Positions 34,971 through 44,717 of a stretch of DNA of 64,000 nucleotides are shown here, piece by piece. Both the position numbers and the translations under genes were made by a program. The DNA is from Devosia sp. (GTDB lineage: Bacteria; Pseudomonadota; Alphaproteobacteria; Rhizobiales; Devosiaceae): positions 124,001 to 188,000 of the forward strand of contig NZ_JAQGJM010000001.1 of assembly GCF_028290625.1 (NCBI RefSeq), given 5' to 3'. The first letter of the stretch is position 1. Every line of letters starts with the position of its first letter. The notes beneath the pieces are model-generated. The model saw nothing but the letters and a program-made list of their open reading frames with translations, searched no databases and was not told where the DNA came from.

Positions 34971-35851
34971 GCCGCCGCGGGATCATTCTGGCCGGCGGCA
35001 ACGGAACGCGGCTGCACCCGGCGACATTTGCCATGTCCAAGCAGTTGCTGCCGGTCTACGACAAGCCCATGATTTACTACTCGATGACCAGCCTTATGCT
35101 GGCGGGCATTCGAGAGATGCTGGTGATTTCCACCCCCGAAGACCTGCCGCGCTTCCGCCGGCTGCTGGGCACGGGCAGCCAATGGGGCGTCTCCTTTTCC
35201 TACGCCGAACAGGCGACACCCGCGGGCTTGGCCCAGGCATTCCTGATTGGCGAGGAATTTCTTGGCGACCGCACCAGCGCGCTCGTGCTGGGCGACAATC
35301 TGTTCTTCGGGCATGATTTCCAGATGCTGCTGCGCAACGCCGATCGCGGCAACCATGGTGCGACGATCTTCGTCTATCACGTCGACGATCCTGCGCGGTA
35401 CGGCGTCGCCGAGTTCGACAGGAACGGCGTGGTGGTTGGCATCGAGGAGAAGCCAACTCTGCCCAAGTCCAATTATGCCGTCACCGGGCTCTATTTCTAC
35501 GACACCGATGTTGTGGAGATGGCCAGATGCCTGAAGCCGTCGGCGCGCGGCGAACTCGAAATAACCGACCTCAATCGTCTCTATCTCGATCGGGGCCAAC
35601 TGCATGTGCAGGTCATGGGACGAGGCTACGCCTGGCTCGATACCGGCACGCACGACTCCCTGCTCGAGGCAGGGCAGTTCATCGCCACGGTCGAGCACCG
35701 GCAAGGCCAAAAGATCGCCTGCCCCGAGGAGATAGCCTGGCGGCAAGGCTGGATCGACACGGCCGAGCTGCTGGCGTTGGCGGCGCCGCTCGAACACAGT
35801 GGCTATGGGCGTTATCTGCGCAACCTGACCACGGAGGTACAATTATCATGA
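34967..35851 (+). CDS. rfbA: Glucose-1-phosphate thymidylyltransferase
   Basis: The 294-residue nucleotidyltransferase begins with the signature [16 protein letters not shown], followed by [47 protein letters not shown] and [19 protein letters not shown]-like [19 protein letters not shown]. It forms dTDP-glucose, step one of rhamnose synthesis. The ATG overlaps the rfbD stop by four bases. Confidence 0.95.
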   Translation: MSRRGIILAGGNGTRLHPATFAMSKQLLPVYDKPMIYYSMTSLMLAGIREMLVISTPEDLPRFRRLLGTGSQWGVSFSYAEQATPAGLAQAFLIGEEFLGDRTSALVLGDNLFFGHDFQMLLRNADRGNHGATIFVYHVDDPARYGVAEFDRNGVVVGIEEKPTLPKSNYAVTGLYFYDTDVVEMARCLKPSARGELEITDLNRLYLDRGQLHVQVMGRGYAWLDTGTHDSLLEAGQFIATVEHRQGQKIACPEEIAWRQGWIDTAELLALAAPLEHSGYGRYLRNLTTEVQLS

Positions 35852-36423
35852 ACGCCCAAAATATGCAGTTGGAAGGGTTGATGGTGATCGAGCCACGCCT
35901 GTTCTGCGATGAGCGCGGAGCGTTTTTCGAAAGCTACAACGCCGATGGCTTTGCCGATCTCACCGGCCAGCACCACACGTTCGTGCAGGACAACCACTCG
36001 ATCTCGCGCGCCGGTGTGCTGCGTGGCTTGCATTACCAGTTGGCGCCGAGCCAGCAGGGCAAGCTGGTGCGCGCGGTGCGCGGCTCAATCTTTGACGTGG
36101 CAGTCGACATTCGCGCGGATTCGCCAACCTTCGGGCGCTGGTGTGGTGTTCTGCTATCGGCCGAAAACCACAAGCAATTGTGGATACCGGCCGGGTTTGC
36201 GCATGGCTTCCTGGCGTTGACCGATTGCGAAGTGCTCTACAAGACCGATGCCTACTACGAGCCGGCTCTCGAGCGCTCGATCCACTGGGATGATCCCGCC
36301 ATCGGTATCGCCTGGCCTCTCAGCGGACCGCCCTTGCTGTCTGCCAAGGATGAAGCGGCCGGACCCTTGCCGCTCGCCATGATGGCTCAGGTGACGAGAG
36401 TGCCTAACGGGCTAGCTCGATAG
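35848..36423 (+). CDS. rfbC: dTDP-4-dehydrorhamnose 3,5-epimerase
   Basis: This 191-residue cupin has [37 protein letters not shown] (catalytic His), [32 protein letters not shown] and [19 protein letters not shown]. It catalyses the third step to dTDP-rhamnose. The chosen ATG at 35848 overlaps the rfbA stop; an earlier in-frame ATG lies deep in rfbA and is not credible. A 70-base gap separates it from the giant secreted protein gene. Confidence 0.95.
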   Translation: MNAQNMQLEGLMVIEPRLFCDERGAFFESYNADGFADLTGQHHTFVQDNHSISRAGVLRGLHYQLAPSQQGKLVRAVRGSIFDVAVDIRADSPTFGRWCGVLLSAENHKQLWIPAGFAHGFLALTDCEVLYKTDAYYEPALERSIHWDDPAIGIAWPLSGPPLLSAKDEAAGPLPLAMMAQVTRVPNGLAR

Positions 36424-36493
36424 CTACCGTTCGATTGATTTTATACCCCCCACGCCTGTGCAATCGTGATGGCGATCAAGATAGGGGGCGCAC

Positions 36494-39400
36494 GTGAAAA
36501 CCTACGGCAGTTCGGTGCGTGGCAAGACCGCACAGTTCCATGACCTCGCCAGCAGCGCCGCGGTTTCGGCGGTACAGCGGCTGACTGTCAAAGCAAAAGC
36601 GGCATCCAGTTTTCGCCGGGAGACCAGCGCGGCCCAGTGGGCCGCGAGCCTGGCCTCGACCCCCATCACCGCAACACCAGATTTTGACGGGCCGCGGCGG
36701 ACCCTGGCCGGTGGCCACGAAAGCTATAGCGGCAAACTGTATGGCAATAGCGGTGGGGCCACCAATGTCCTGAGCTTTGCGCCCGCCGCATCTGCCCTGG
36801 TGGGGTCGCCGCAGGTTTCGTCCGTCGTTGCAGTGCCGGCCGCGGTAAGCGCCGAAGCCCCCGTCACGACCACAGCGACGCCTTTCGCCGCTTTCAGCGT
36901 CCCTGCCGCATCGCCATCGGTAGCGCTCAAAGTTGTGACCACCACCACAGAGCCGGCCTCGGTGCTGACGACGGCGCCTGTCGCCGATGCGGCGCTATCG
37001 GCGTCGCCGGCCGATGAGGCGACCGCCAAGGCCATGTCGGATTGGCGCGGCAGCTGGATTTCGGCGGCCGCAACAACGCCGTGCGGGTCATGCACCGGGC
37101 GGGCTTGCACGATGTGCTCGGTCCGCACCGGCGGGCCGACAGCGACCAACGGCAGGCCGACCGGCTATGCGCAGCGTACGCTGATGTTCTATCAGCCCGA
37201 AGAGAGCATCGCCCCGAGCATCGACAAGATCGCCCCGGCCCTGACGACATCCGCGTTGCGGACCGATACCACCAGCGCCGTGACTGCCCTGGCGGTGACC
37301 GCCACCAACGCCATCGTGCTGGAAAACCAGAAGCAGGGCACGCCTGAAAGCGTGTGGATGATCGGGACGGCGGATCCCACCATCGAGGGCTACGCTGCCC
37401 AGTTCTCCCTCAACCACGGCAACACCGTCGACTTCAAGATCAACACGAATTCCAAAGACTATACGATCGAGATCTATCGGCTGGGCTATTACGGCGGCGA
37501 CGGCGCACGCCGCGTCGCCACGATCGAAAGAGACCTGGCTGTCGCCCAGTTTCAGCCGGCACCGCTTTTCGACCCTACGACAAAGCTCGTCGATGCCGGC
37601 AACTGGTCCGTATCGGCCTCTTGGGCCATTCCGCAGGATGCGATGTCGGGCGTCTACTTCGCGCGGCTGGAGCGGCACGACGGCTCGGGCGGTGAAAACA
37701 TGATCCCGTTCATCGTGCGTGACGATAACGCACCGAGCGACATCACTTTCCAGACTTCGGACACCACCTGGCAGGCCTATAACTGGTGGGGCGGTTACAA
37801 TTTCTACGGCGGCGTCGACGAGGGTGGCCATGCGGGCCGCGCCAGCGCCGTCAGCTACAACCGGCCGATCATCACCCGCGATGGCGGCTTCGCGGCGGGG
37901 CCGCAGGATTTCATTTTCGGCGCCGAATATTCGGCAATCCGGTTCCTTGAGCAGAACGGCTACGACGTCGACTACATCTCTGGCATCGATAGCGCTCGCG
38001 ATGCCGCCCAGTTGCTCAACAGCAAGATATTCCTGTCGGTCGGGCATGACGAATACTGGTCGGGCGAACAGCGCGACAATGTCGAGGCCGCCCGCGATGC
38101 CGGCGTCAACCTGTCGTTCTGGAGCGGCAACGAGGTCTATTGGGAAACCCGCTGGGAGGCCAGCATCGATGGCTCCGGCACCCCATACAAGACCTTGGTG
38201 TCCTATAAGGAACGCTGGGACAATGCCAATACCGATACGGTCGGAACGACCTCGACCTGGCGTGACCCCGTGTTCGGGTCGGGCGATCCTGAAAACTCAC
38301 TGACCGGCACGATCTTCACCGTCGATTCCTATCGGCTGGACGCCATCAATGTCCCCTATGACATGTCCAACCTGCGGTTCTGGAGTAATACGGCGGTCGC
38401 CAACCTGCAGCCGGGCCAAGTCTACACACTGACCCAGAACCTTCTGGGCTACGAGTGGGACTCCGACCTCGATAACGGGTTCCGCCCTGCCGGACTGGTG
38501 CCGCTGTCTTCGACCACTGTCGACGTCCAGACCAAGCTGCTGGACTACGGCAATGCGGTTGGGCCAGGCACGGCCTCGCACGCTCTGACGCTTTATCGCG
38601 CGCCCAGCGGCGCGCTCGTTTTCGGCGCCGGCACGGTTTATTGGTCATGGGGCCTCGACAGCCACCACGACAACGAGGCGACGCCGACCGACCCAAACGT
38701 ACAGCAGTCGATGATCAACCTGTTCGCCGAAATGGGCGTTCAGCCGGCGACGCTGATGCAGAGCCTGGCGGTTGCCGCGCAAAGCACGGATCACGTGGCG
38801 CCCACGACCACAATTGCCCAACTGCCTGCCGGCCTGACCGCGGCCCAAGCCTATACCATCAGCGGCACCGCTACCGATACGGGCGGCGGACTGGTGGCGG
38901 TGGTCGAAGTATCCACCGATGGTGGCGCCACCTGGCACCGGGCCACGGGCTACAACAACTGGACCTATACCTGGACGCCCAGCATTGGCGGCAACTATAC
39001 GATCCGCTCGCGTGCAGTGGATGACAGCGTCAACCTGGAAACGCCGAGTGCCGGCAGGACCGTCACTGTCGCCCAGGCAGCAGCCTCAACGCTGTTCCAG
39101 CCGGGTGACACGCCGGCTGTCCCGTTCGAGGCCGATAACAATGCAGTGACCGTGGGGGTGAGTTTCACCTCATCGCAATCGGGCAGCATCGTCGGCCTGC
39201 GCTACTACAAAGGCACGCTCGACGCCGGCGAACATACCGGTTCGCTCTGGTCCTCGACCGGCGCCCTGCTGGCCAAGGCTACCTTCACCAATGAGTCGCC
39301 GAACGGCTGGCAAACGGTCGTCTTCAGCAACCCCATCTCGATCACAGCCGGCACGACCTATATTGCCAGCTATTTTGGCAATTTCGGTTATGCGGTCACG

Positions 39401-42208
39401 CAGAACTACTTCTCCAGCCCGCACACCAACGGGCCGCTGACAGCCACCAATGGCTTTTTCACCTATGGGGCTCAAAACGCCTTCCCCACCTCGCCCTCGG
39501 GCGGCAGCAACTATTGGGTCGACGTTGTCTTCAACCCGACCCCGACCCCCAACCAGGCGCCCACCGGCAACAACGACAATGGCTATCTGGTTGCGCGTAA
39601 CACGGCGAAAGTCTTCACCTTCGCACAACTGCTCGCCAACGATACCGACCCCAACAATGACATCCTGACGGTCATTGGCGCAGGCGCAGCATCGGGCGGC
39701 ACCGTGGTGTTCAATGCCCAGCAGCAGACCGTAACCTTCACGCCCAATGCCGGATATCTCGGCGCGGCGACCTTCGGCTATTCGATCTCCGATGGACGCG
39801 GCGGCACCGGCTCGGCCTTCGTCAACATGGACGTTGTCACTTCGCTCAGCAGCAGCTCGCTGTTCACGACGGCCGATACGCCCACCGATTTGACCAGCAG
39901 CGACGCCAATCGCGTCAATCTGGGGGTCAGGTTCGTCGCATCGGCTGCGGGTTCGATCACCGGCTTGCGGTATTACAAGAGCGCCGGCGATACCGGCACC
40001 CATGTGGGCTCGCTGTGGAGCAGCACCGGCGTCCTGCTGGCCAGCGCCACCTTCGTCAACGAGACCAGCAGCGGCTGGCAAACCGTCAACTTCGGCAGCC
40101 CGGTGCAGATCGCCGCCGGAACGACCTATGTGGCAAGCTATCTGAGCAACGGCCACTACGCTTCGACCACGAATTACTTTGTCACCGACAAGGTCAGCGG
40201 CCCGCTAACGGCGCCAGCGGCGAGCAATGGCGTTTATAGCTACGGCACGACCAGCGCCATGCCGACCAGCACCTATAGCCGAACCAACTATTGGGTCGAC
40301 GTGTTGATGACGTCGACCACCGCCGCCAACCAACCGCCGGTGGCGGCAAATGACGCTGGCTTTACGACGCCGAACAGCACAGCCCTGACGCTGACTGCCG
40401 CGGCGCTCCTAGCCAACGACACCGACCCCGACGGCAACCCATTGTCGATTTCTGGCGTCTCGGCCGCGGTCAACGGGACAGTCGCCTTCAACGCCCAAAC
40501 CAATACCGTCGTGTTTACCCCGACGGCAGGCTATTCGGGCGCCGCCTCGTTTGTTTACGCAATCAGCGACGGCTTTGGCGGCACCGCCAGCGCCAGTGTT
40601 GCGCTGACCGTCGGAGCGCCGGCAAACCGACCTCCTGTGGCCACCAACGACACGGGCTTTACCACGCAGCAGGGGGCAGCGCTGCAGATCGCGGCGTCAG
40701 CTCTACTGGGCAATGACAATGACCCGGACGGCGACGCGCTGACCATTACCGGCGTCAGCGGCGGAACCAACGGCACGGTCAGCTTCAACGCGCAGACCAA
40801 CATCGTCACATTCACGCCCACCGCGGGCTATACTGGCGCGGCCAGTTTCACCTATGCGGTGGCCGACGGACGCGGCGGCAGCGCATCGGCGGGGGTAGCG
40901 CTAACGGTCACTGCGGCCCTCCCGGCCGGCAGCACGCTGTTCGCCGCCAATGCCACGCCCGCCAATGCCAACATCAACGATCCCAGTTCGGTCGAACTGG
41001 GCATGCGGTTCACGGTGGCCGCCAGCGGCTCCATAACCGGCATGCGCTTCTATAAGGGCGCGCAAAACACCGGCACGCATACCGGCACATTGTGGACCAG
41101 CACCGGCACGCAACTCGGCACGGTGACGTTCACCAACGAAAGCGCTTCCGGCTGGCAATCGGCCAGCTTCAGCAATCCGATCGCGGTGGCGACGGGCACG
41201 ACTTACGTGATCTCCTATCACACCAATACCGGCTTCTATTCGGGCACCGGCAATTACTTCGGCACGGCCGCAACCACCAATGGCCCGTTGACCGCGCCGC
41301 AGAGCACGGTCAATGGCGGCAATGGCGTATTCGCCTATGGGGCAGGGTCCATCTTCCCCACGGGCAGTCACAACGCCACCAATTACTGGGTCGATGTCTA
41401 CTACCAGGGCTCGACCAATGTGGCGCCGGTTGCCACCAACGACAGCGGCCTGACCGTACAGCGCAACGCCTCGGTGCAGATCGCCGCCGCCACGCTGCTG
41501 GCCAACGACACCGATGCCAATGGGGATCCCCTCACGATCACCGGCGTCAGCGGGGCGACCAACGGCACCGTGTCGTTCAACGCCCAAACCAACATTGTGA
41601 CCTTCACCCCAACCACCAACTATGTGGGCGCCGCCAGCTTCAGCTACGCGATTTCTGATGGACGTGGCGGCACCGCATCGGCCAATGCGGCCCTGACCGT
41701 TTCGACACCGGCAAGTGCTATCTCGCTATTCGCGCCGACCGCTACCCCGACCACGGTCAGCGTGAACGATCCCAATGGCGTCGAACTCGGCATGAAGTTC
41801 ACCAGCTCCCAGGCGGGCACGATCTCGGGGATCCGGTTCTACAAGGGCGCCCAGAATACCGGCACCCATACCGGCACGCTCTGGAGCTCGGCGGGAGCCA
41901 ATCTGGGCACCTTGACCTTCCAGAACGAAACCGCAAGCGGGTGGCAAACCGCCTCCTTCGCGGCGCCGATCGCCATCACCGCCGGGGCAACCTACATCGT
42001 GTCCTATCACAGCAACGGCAATTACTCGGCCACTGGCAATGGGTTTGGCTCTGCGGTGACATCGGGCCCGCTGACTGCGCCATCCAGCGCCACGAGCGGG
42101 GGCAACGGGCTTTACGCCTATGGCAGTGCCAGCGCCTTCCCGACCAACAGCTACAACGCCACCAACTACTACGTCGACGTCGTTTTCAACGGTTCGCTCG
42201 CCTCGTAG
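36494..42208 (+). CDS. Large exported multidomain protein: DMFase-like domain, DUF4082-like and cadherin-like repeats
   Basis: This 1904-residue protein has no signal peptide. Residues 1-270 are low-complexity Ala/Ser/Thr, with four cysteines packed at 197, 200, 205 and 208. Residues about 275-755 resemble the N,N-dimethylformamidase beta-subunit-like domain (YRLGYYGGDGARRV, SVGHDEYWSGEQRDNVE, FWSGNEVYWETRWE). An Ig-like segment follows (about 770-860). Four DUF4082-like domains (about 865-1015, 1122-1275, 1478-1640, 1743-1903; LRYYKG...HTGSLWSSTG, GWQTV.F..PI.ITAGTTY) then alternate with four tandem cadherin-like repeats (LLANDTDPNGDPLTI, TFTPTAGY.GAASF.YAISDGRGG). The GTG start follows AGGGGG. 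The adjacent HlyB/HlyD pair probably exports it. It may bind or modify matrix glycans; no activity is established. Confidence 0.8.
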   Translation: MKTYGSSVRGKTAQFHDLASSAAVSAVQRLTVKAKAASSFRRETSAAQWAASLASTPITATPDFDGPRRTLAGGHESYSGKLYGNSGGATNVLSFAPAASALVGSPQVSSVVAVPAAVSAEAPVTTTATPFAAFSVPAASPSVALKVVTTTTEPASVLTTAPVADAALSASPADEATAKAMSDWRGSWISAAATTPCGSCTGRACTMCSVRTGGPTATNGRPTGYAQRTLMFYQPEESIAPSIDKIAPALTTSALRTDTTSAVTALAVTATNAIVLENQKQGTPESVWMIGTADPTIEGYAAQFSLNHGNTVDFKINTNSKDYTIEIYRLGYYGGDGARRVATIERDLAVAQFQPAPLFDPTTKLVDAGNWSVSASWAIPQDAMSGVYFARLERHDGSGGENMIPFIVRDDNAPSDITFQTSDTTWQAYNWWGGYNFYGGVDEGGHAGRASAVSYNRPIITRDGGFAAGPQDFIFGAEYSAIRFLEQNGYDVDYISGIDSARDAAQLLNSKIFLSVGHDEYWSGEQRDNVEAARDAGVNLSFWSGNEVYWETRWEASIDGSGTPYKTLVSYKERWDNANTDTVGTTSTWRDPVFGSGDPENSLTGTIFTVDSYRLDAINVPYDMSNLRFWSNTAVANLQPGQVYTLTQNLLGYEWDSDLDNGFRPAGLVPLSSTTVDVQTKLLDYGNAVGPGTASHALTLYRAPSGALVFGAGTVYWSWGLDSHHDNEATPTDPNVQQSMINLFAEMGVQPATLMQSLAVAAQSTDHVAPTTTIAQLPAGLTAAQAYTISGTATDTGGGLVAVVEVSTDGGATWHRATGYNNWTYTWTPSIGGNYTIRSRAVDDSVNLETPSAGRTVTVAQAAASTLFQPGDTPAVPFEADNNAVTVGVSFTSSQSGSIVGLRYYKGTLDAGEHTGSLWSSTGALLAKATFTNESPNGWQTVVFSNPISITAGTTYIASYFGNFGYAVTQNYFSSPHTNGPLTATNGFFTYGAQNAFPTSPSGGSNYWVDVVFNPTPTPNQAPTGNNDNGYLVARNTAKVFTFAQLLANDTDPNNDILTVIGAGAASGGTVVFNAQQQTVTFTPNAGYLGAATFGYSISDGRGGTGSAFVNMDVVTSLSSSSLFTTADTPTDLTSSDANRVNLGVRFVASAAGSITGLRYYKSAGDTGTHVGSLWSSTGVLLASATFVNETSSGWQTVNFGSPVQIAAGTTYVASYLSNGHYASTTNYFVTDKVSGPLTAPAASNGVYSYGTTSAMPTSTYSRTNYWVDVLMTSTTAANQPPVAANDAGFTTPNSTALTLTAAALLANDTDPDGNPLSISGVSAAVNGTVAFNAQTNTVVFTPTAGYSGAASFVYAISDGFGGTASASVALTVGAPANRPPVATNDTGFTTQQGAALQIAASALLGNDNDPDGDALTITGVSGGTNGTVSFNAQTNIVTFTPTAGYTGAASFTYAVADGRGGSASAGVALTVTAALPAGSTLFAANATPANANINDPSSVELGMRFTVAASGSITGMRFYKGAQNTGTHTGTLWTSTGTQLGTVTFTNESASGWQSASFSNPIAVATGTTYVISYHTNTGFYSGTGNYFGTAATTNGPLTAPQSTVNGGNGVFAYGAGSIFPTGSHNATNYWVDVYYQGSTNVAPVATNDSGLTVQRNASVQIAAATLLANDTDANGDPLTITGVSGATNGTVSFNAQTNIVTFTPTTNYVGAASFSYAISDGRGGTASANAALTVSTPASAISLFAPTATPTTVSVNDPNGVELGMKFTSSQAGTISGIRFYKGAQNTGTHTGTLWSSAGANLGTLTFQNETASGWQTASFAAPIAITAGATYIVSYHSNGNYSATGNGFGSAVTSGPLTAPSSATSGGNGLYAYGSASAFPTNSYNATNYYVDVVFNGSLAS
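39086..42205 (+). repeat. Array of DUF4082-like and cadherin-like repeats within the 1904-residue protein
   Basis: The order is DUF4082-like, cadherin-like, DUF4082-like, two cadherin-like, DUF4082-like, cadherin-like, DUF4082-like. Copies share NYWVDVxF endings and NAQTNxVxFTPTxxY blocks. DNA similarity between the third and fourth large repeats is visible by eye (shared KGAQNTGTHTGTLW coding stretch). Confidence 0.75.
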
Positions 42209-42234
42209 GGCAGCGCAAATAAGGAGTTAGAATT

Positions 42235-42549
42235 ATGCTGGGCGAACTCTATGCCGACGCCATCGGAGAAATCACCGTTACGGGCACCATCGTGCGTATT
42301 GACCTGGTGAGCCTGTCGACCACCATGCGCGATGATATGGGCCAACTGGTGCCGGAACATCGCCAGCGCATCGTGATGTCGCTCGAAGGGTTCGCCAACA
42401 GCTTCGACGTGCTGCAAAAGGCCATGAACGGGCTGATCGAGGCCGGCGCTATCCGTCGCAACGAGCCCGACGACGTGGTGATCCCCGTCAACGCGCCCAG
42501 GCCGAACGGCAATGGCGTCCGCCACAATGCGTCCCCCAATTTCGACTGA
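42235..42549 (+). CDS. Small conserved-looking protein of unknown function beside the secretion genes
   Basis: This 104-residue, mostly helical, soluble protein has no signal peptide or membrane segment. The core IVRIDLVSLSTTMRDDMG...EHRQRIVMSLEGFANSFDVLQKAMNGLIEAGAI has heptad-like spacing and ends in a polar tail. I do not recognise a family. AAGGAG lies eight bases before the ATG, so it should be well translated. It is wedged between the 1904-residue exported protein (26 bases) and its probable transporter (17 bases). That suggests a job in export, such as a chaperone or assembly factor; this is inference from position only. Confidence 0.7.
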   Translation: MLGELYADAIGEITVTGTIVRIDLVSLSTTMRDDMGQLVPEHRQRIVMSLEGFANSFDVLQKAMNGLIEAGAIRRNEPDDVVIPVNAPRPNGNGVRHNASPNFD

Positions 42550-42566
42550 ACGGTACCCCAACCGCT

Positions 42567-44717
42567 ATGCAGGCCCCTATCCAGACCGGCCCGGAATGTC
42601 TCGCGGCCACCTTGCGTCACCACGGCTTAGAGACCAGTGCGGATAGGCTCATCGCCGATTACGCCATTCGCGATGAAGGCGTCGGTTTCGATTTAATGCT
42701 TCGCATGGCGCGCGATGCCGGGCTGAAGGCGCGCCGAACCAAGATCAAGCGCGGGGGTATCCTGCGTCTTGGCGGGGCCTATCCCGCGCTGGCGCGCCTT
42801 GAAAACGGCAACTGGGTCAGCGTGCTCGGTTGCGAGCGCGATGAGCATGGCACGGCCATCGTGCGGCTCTACGATCCCTTGGCCGAGGTGCCGGGCGGAA
42901 CGATCGCGGTGCCGCTCGACCAGTTCATCAAGCGCTGGAAGGGCGACATTCTCCTTGCCAAGCGCAGCTACGCCATCGCCGACCCGGAGCAGCCCTTCGG
43001 CTTCCGCTGGTTCATCCCCGAGATATTGCACCAAAAGCGGCTGTTCGGCGATGTCGCCATTGCGGCCCTGTTTCTCTATGCGCTGGGCCTGGCGACACCC
43101 ATCTTCTTTCAACTGGTGATTGACAAGGTGCTGGTGCACCAAAGCTATTCCACCCTCTACGTGCTCGCAATCGGTGTCGGGGTGGCGCTGCTATTCGAGG
43201 CGGTGTTCGTGTTCCTGCGGCGCTACCTGCTAATCTACGCCACCAATCGCATCGACATCAGGGTGGCCACGCGCACATTCCGGCATCTGCTCGACCTGCC
43301 CATCACCTTCTTCGAGCAGTCCTCGGCCGGCGTGCTGGTCAAGCACATGCAGCAGTCGAGCCGCATCCGTGAATTCCTGACTGGACGCTTGTTCCTGACG
43401 CTGCTGGATGCAATGTCGCTGTTCGTCTTCGTGCCCGTGCTGATGCTCTATAGCTGGCAACTGGCGATGATCGTGCTGGGATTCAGCGCGCTGATTGGCC
43501 TCGTGGTGGCCATGCTGATCGCGCCGTTCCGCAAGCGCCTAGCGGCCCTATACGCCGCCGAAGGCGCCCGGCAGGGGCTGCTGGTGGAAACCGTGCATGG
43601 CATCCGCACCTTGAAGTCGCTGGCCATGGAGCCGCTGCAGCGCCGGGTGTGGGACGACAGGTCGGCGCAAACCATCAATACGCGGTTCAAGGTAGAGACC
43701 ATTTCCATCACCGCGCAGGCCGTCACCGGTCTGCTGGAAAAGCTTATGGGCGTCGCCATTATCGGTATCGGCGCGCTGCATGTGTTCGATGGGACCATGA
43801 CGGTTGGCGTGCTGATCGCCTTCAACATGCTGGCGGGCCGGGTATCGGGGCCGCTGGTGCAGATTGTCACCATGGTGCACGAATACCAGGAAGTGGCGCT
43901 GTCGGTGCGCATGCTGGGCGAGGTGATGAACCAGAAGATCGAGCGCGCGGGCCGCACGGAAGGCCTTCGCCCCGAGCTTATCGGCGGCATCGAGTTCGAA
44001 AACGTCGCTTTCCGTTACCGGCCGGATGCCGGCTTTGCACTCAATGATCTATCATTCGAAATCCCCGCCGGGAATGTCTTCGGCGTGGTCGGCCGCAGTG
44101 GTTCGGGCAAGAGCACCGTCACGCGACTGATCCAGGGCCTCTATCCGGTGCAGGAAGGCCTTATTCGTATTGCCGGACACGATGTGCGCGAGCTCGATCT
44201 CAACCATTTGCGGCGCAGCGTGGGTGTGGTGCTGCAGGACAGTTTCCTGTTTCGCGGCACCGTGCGCGACAACATCGCGGCGGCCAAGCCCGATGCGACC
44301 TTCGAGCAGATCGTCGAGGCGGCCAAGCTTGCCGGCGCCGTCGAATTTATCGAACAGCTACCCCGCGGCTATGACACGCTGATCGAAGAGGGCGCCGAGA
44401 ATTTCTCAGGTGGCCAGCGCCAACGCCTGTCGATCGCGCGGGCCCTCGTCACCGACCCGAAAATTCTCATTCTGGATGAGGCCACCAGCTCACTCGATCC
44501 GGAGAGCGAGGCCATCGTGAAGCGCTCCATCAAGGGGATCGCGGCCGGCCGCACGGTGATTATCGTTTCCCATCGACTGTCGATGCTGACGGACGCGGAC
44601 GCGATCCTGGTCATGGATCATGGCCGCCTGGTCGACGTGGGACCTCATGGTCAATTGGTGTCCCGTTGCACGACCTACCGCCAGTTGTGGAACCAGCAGA
44701 TGAAGCTCGTCGGATGA
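42567..44717 (+). CDS. Type I secretion ABC transporter with N-terminal C39-like domain (HlyB/LapB family)
   Basis: This 716-residue protein has a C39-like domain at about 1-135, exporter membrane segments at about 155-430 and an ATPase with Walker A GRSGSGKS (509-516), signature FSGGQ (613-617) and ILILDEATSSLD. In the C39-like domain the cysteine is kept (Cys11 in QTGPECLAATLRHHG), but the histidine position reads GNWVSVLG, so peptidase activity is doubtful. It resembles HlyB-type substrate-docking domains. It overlaps its adaptor gene by four bases. Substrate by position: the 1904-residue protein. Confidence 0.88.
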   Translation: MQAPIQTGPECLAATLRHHGLETSADRLIADYAIRDEGVGFDLMLRMARDAGLKARRTKIKRGGILRLGGAYPALARLENGNWVSVLGCERDEHGTAIVRLYDPLAEVPGGTIAVPLDQFIKRWKGDILLAKRSYAIADPEQPFGFRWFIPEILHQKRLFGDVAIAALFLYALGLATPIFFQLVIDKVLVHQSYSTLYVLAIGVGVALLFEAVFVFLRRYLLIYATNRIDIRVATRTFRHLLDLPITFFEQSSAGVLVKHMQQSSRIREFLTGRLFLTLLDAMSLFVFVPVLMLYSWQLAMIVLGFSALIGLVVAMLIAPFRKRLAALYAAEGARQGLLVETVHGIRTLKSLAMEPLQRRVWDDRSAQTINTRFKVETISITAQAVTGLLEKLMGVAIIGIGALHVFDGTMTVGVLIAFNMLAGRVSGPLVQIVTMVHEYQEVALSVRMLGEVMNQKIERAGRTEGLRPELIGGIEFENVAFRYRPDAGFALNDLSFEIPAGNVFGVVGRSGSGKSTVTRLIQGLYPVQEGLIRIAGHDVRELDLNHLRRSVGVVLQDSFLFRGTVRDNIAAAKPDATFEQIVEAAKLAGAVEFIEQLPRGYDTLIEEGAENFSGGQRQRLSIARALVTDPKILILDEATSSLDPESEAIVKRSIKGIAAGRTVIIVSHRLSMLTDADAILVMDHGRLVDVGPHGQLVSRCTTYRQLWNQQMKLVG

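Noticed and set aside
36494-42208. Two-partner or Sec-dependent export of the 1904-residue protein
   Set aside because: The N-terminus has no hydrophobic signal peptide and no TPS domain; the neighbouring type I genes fit better.
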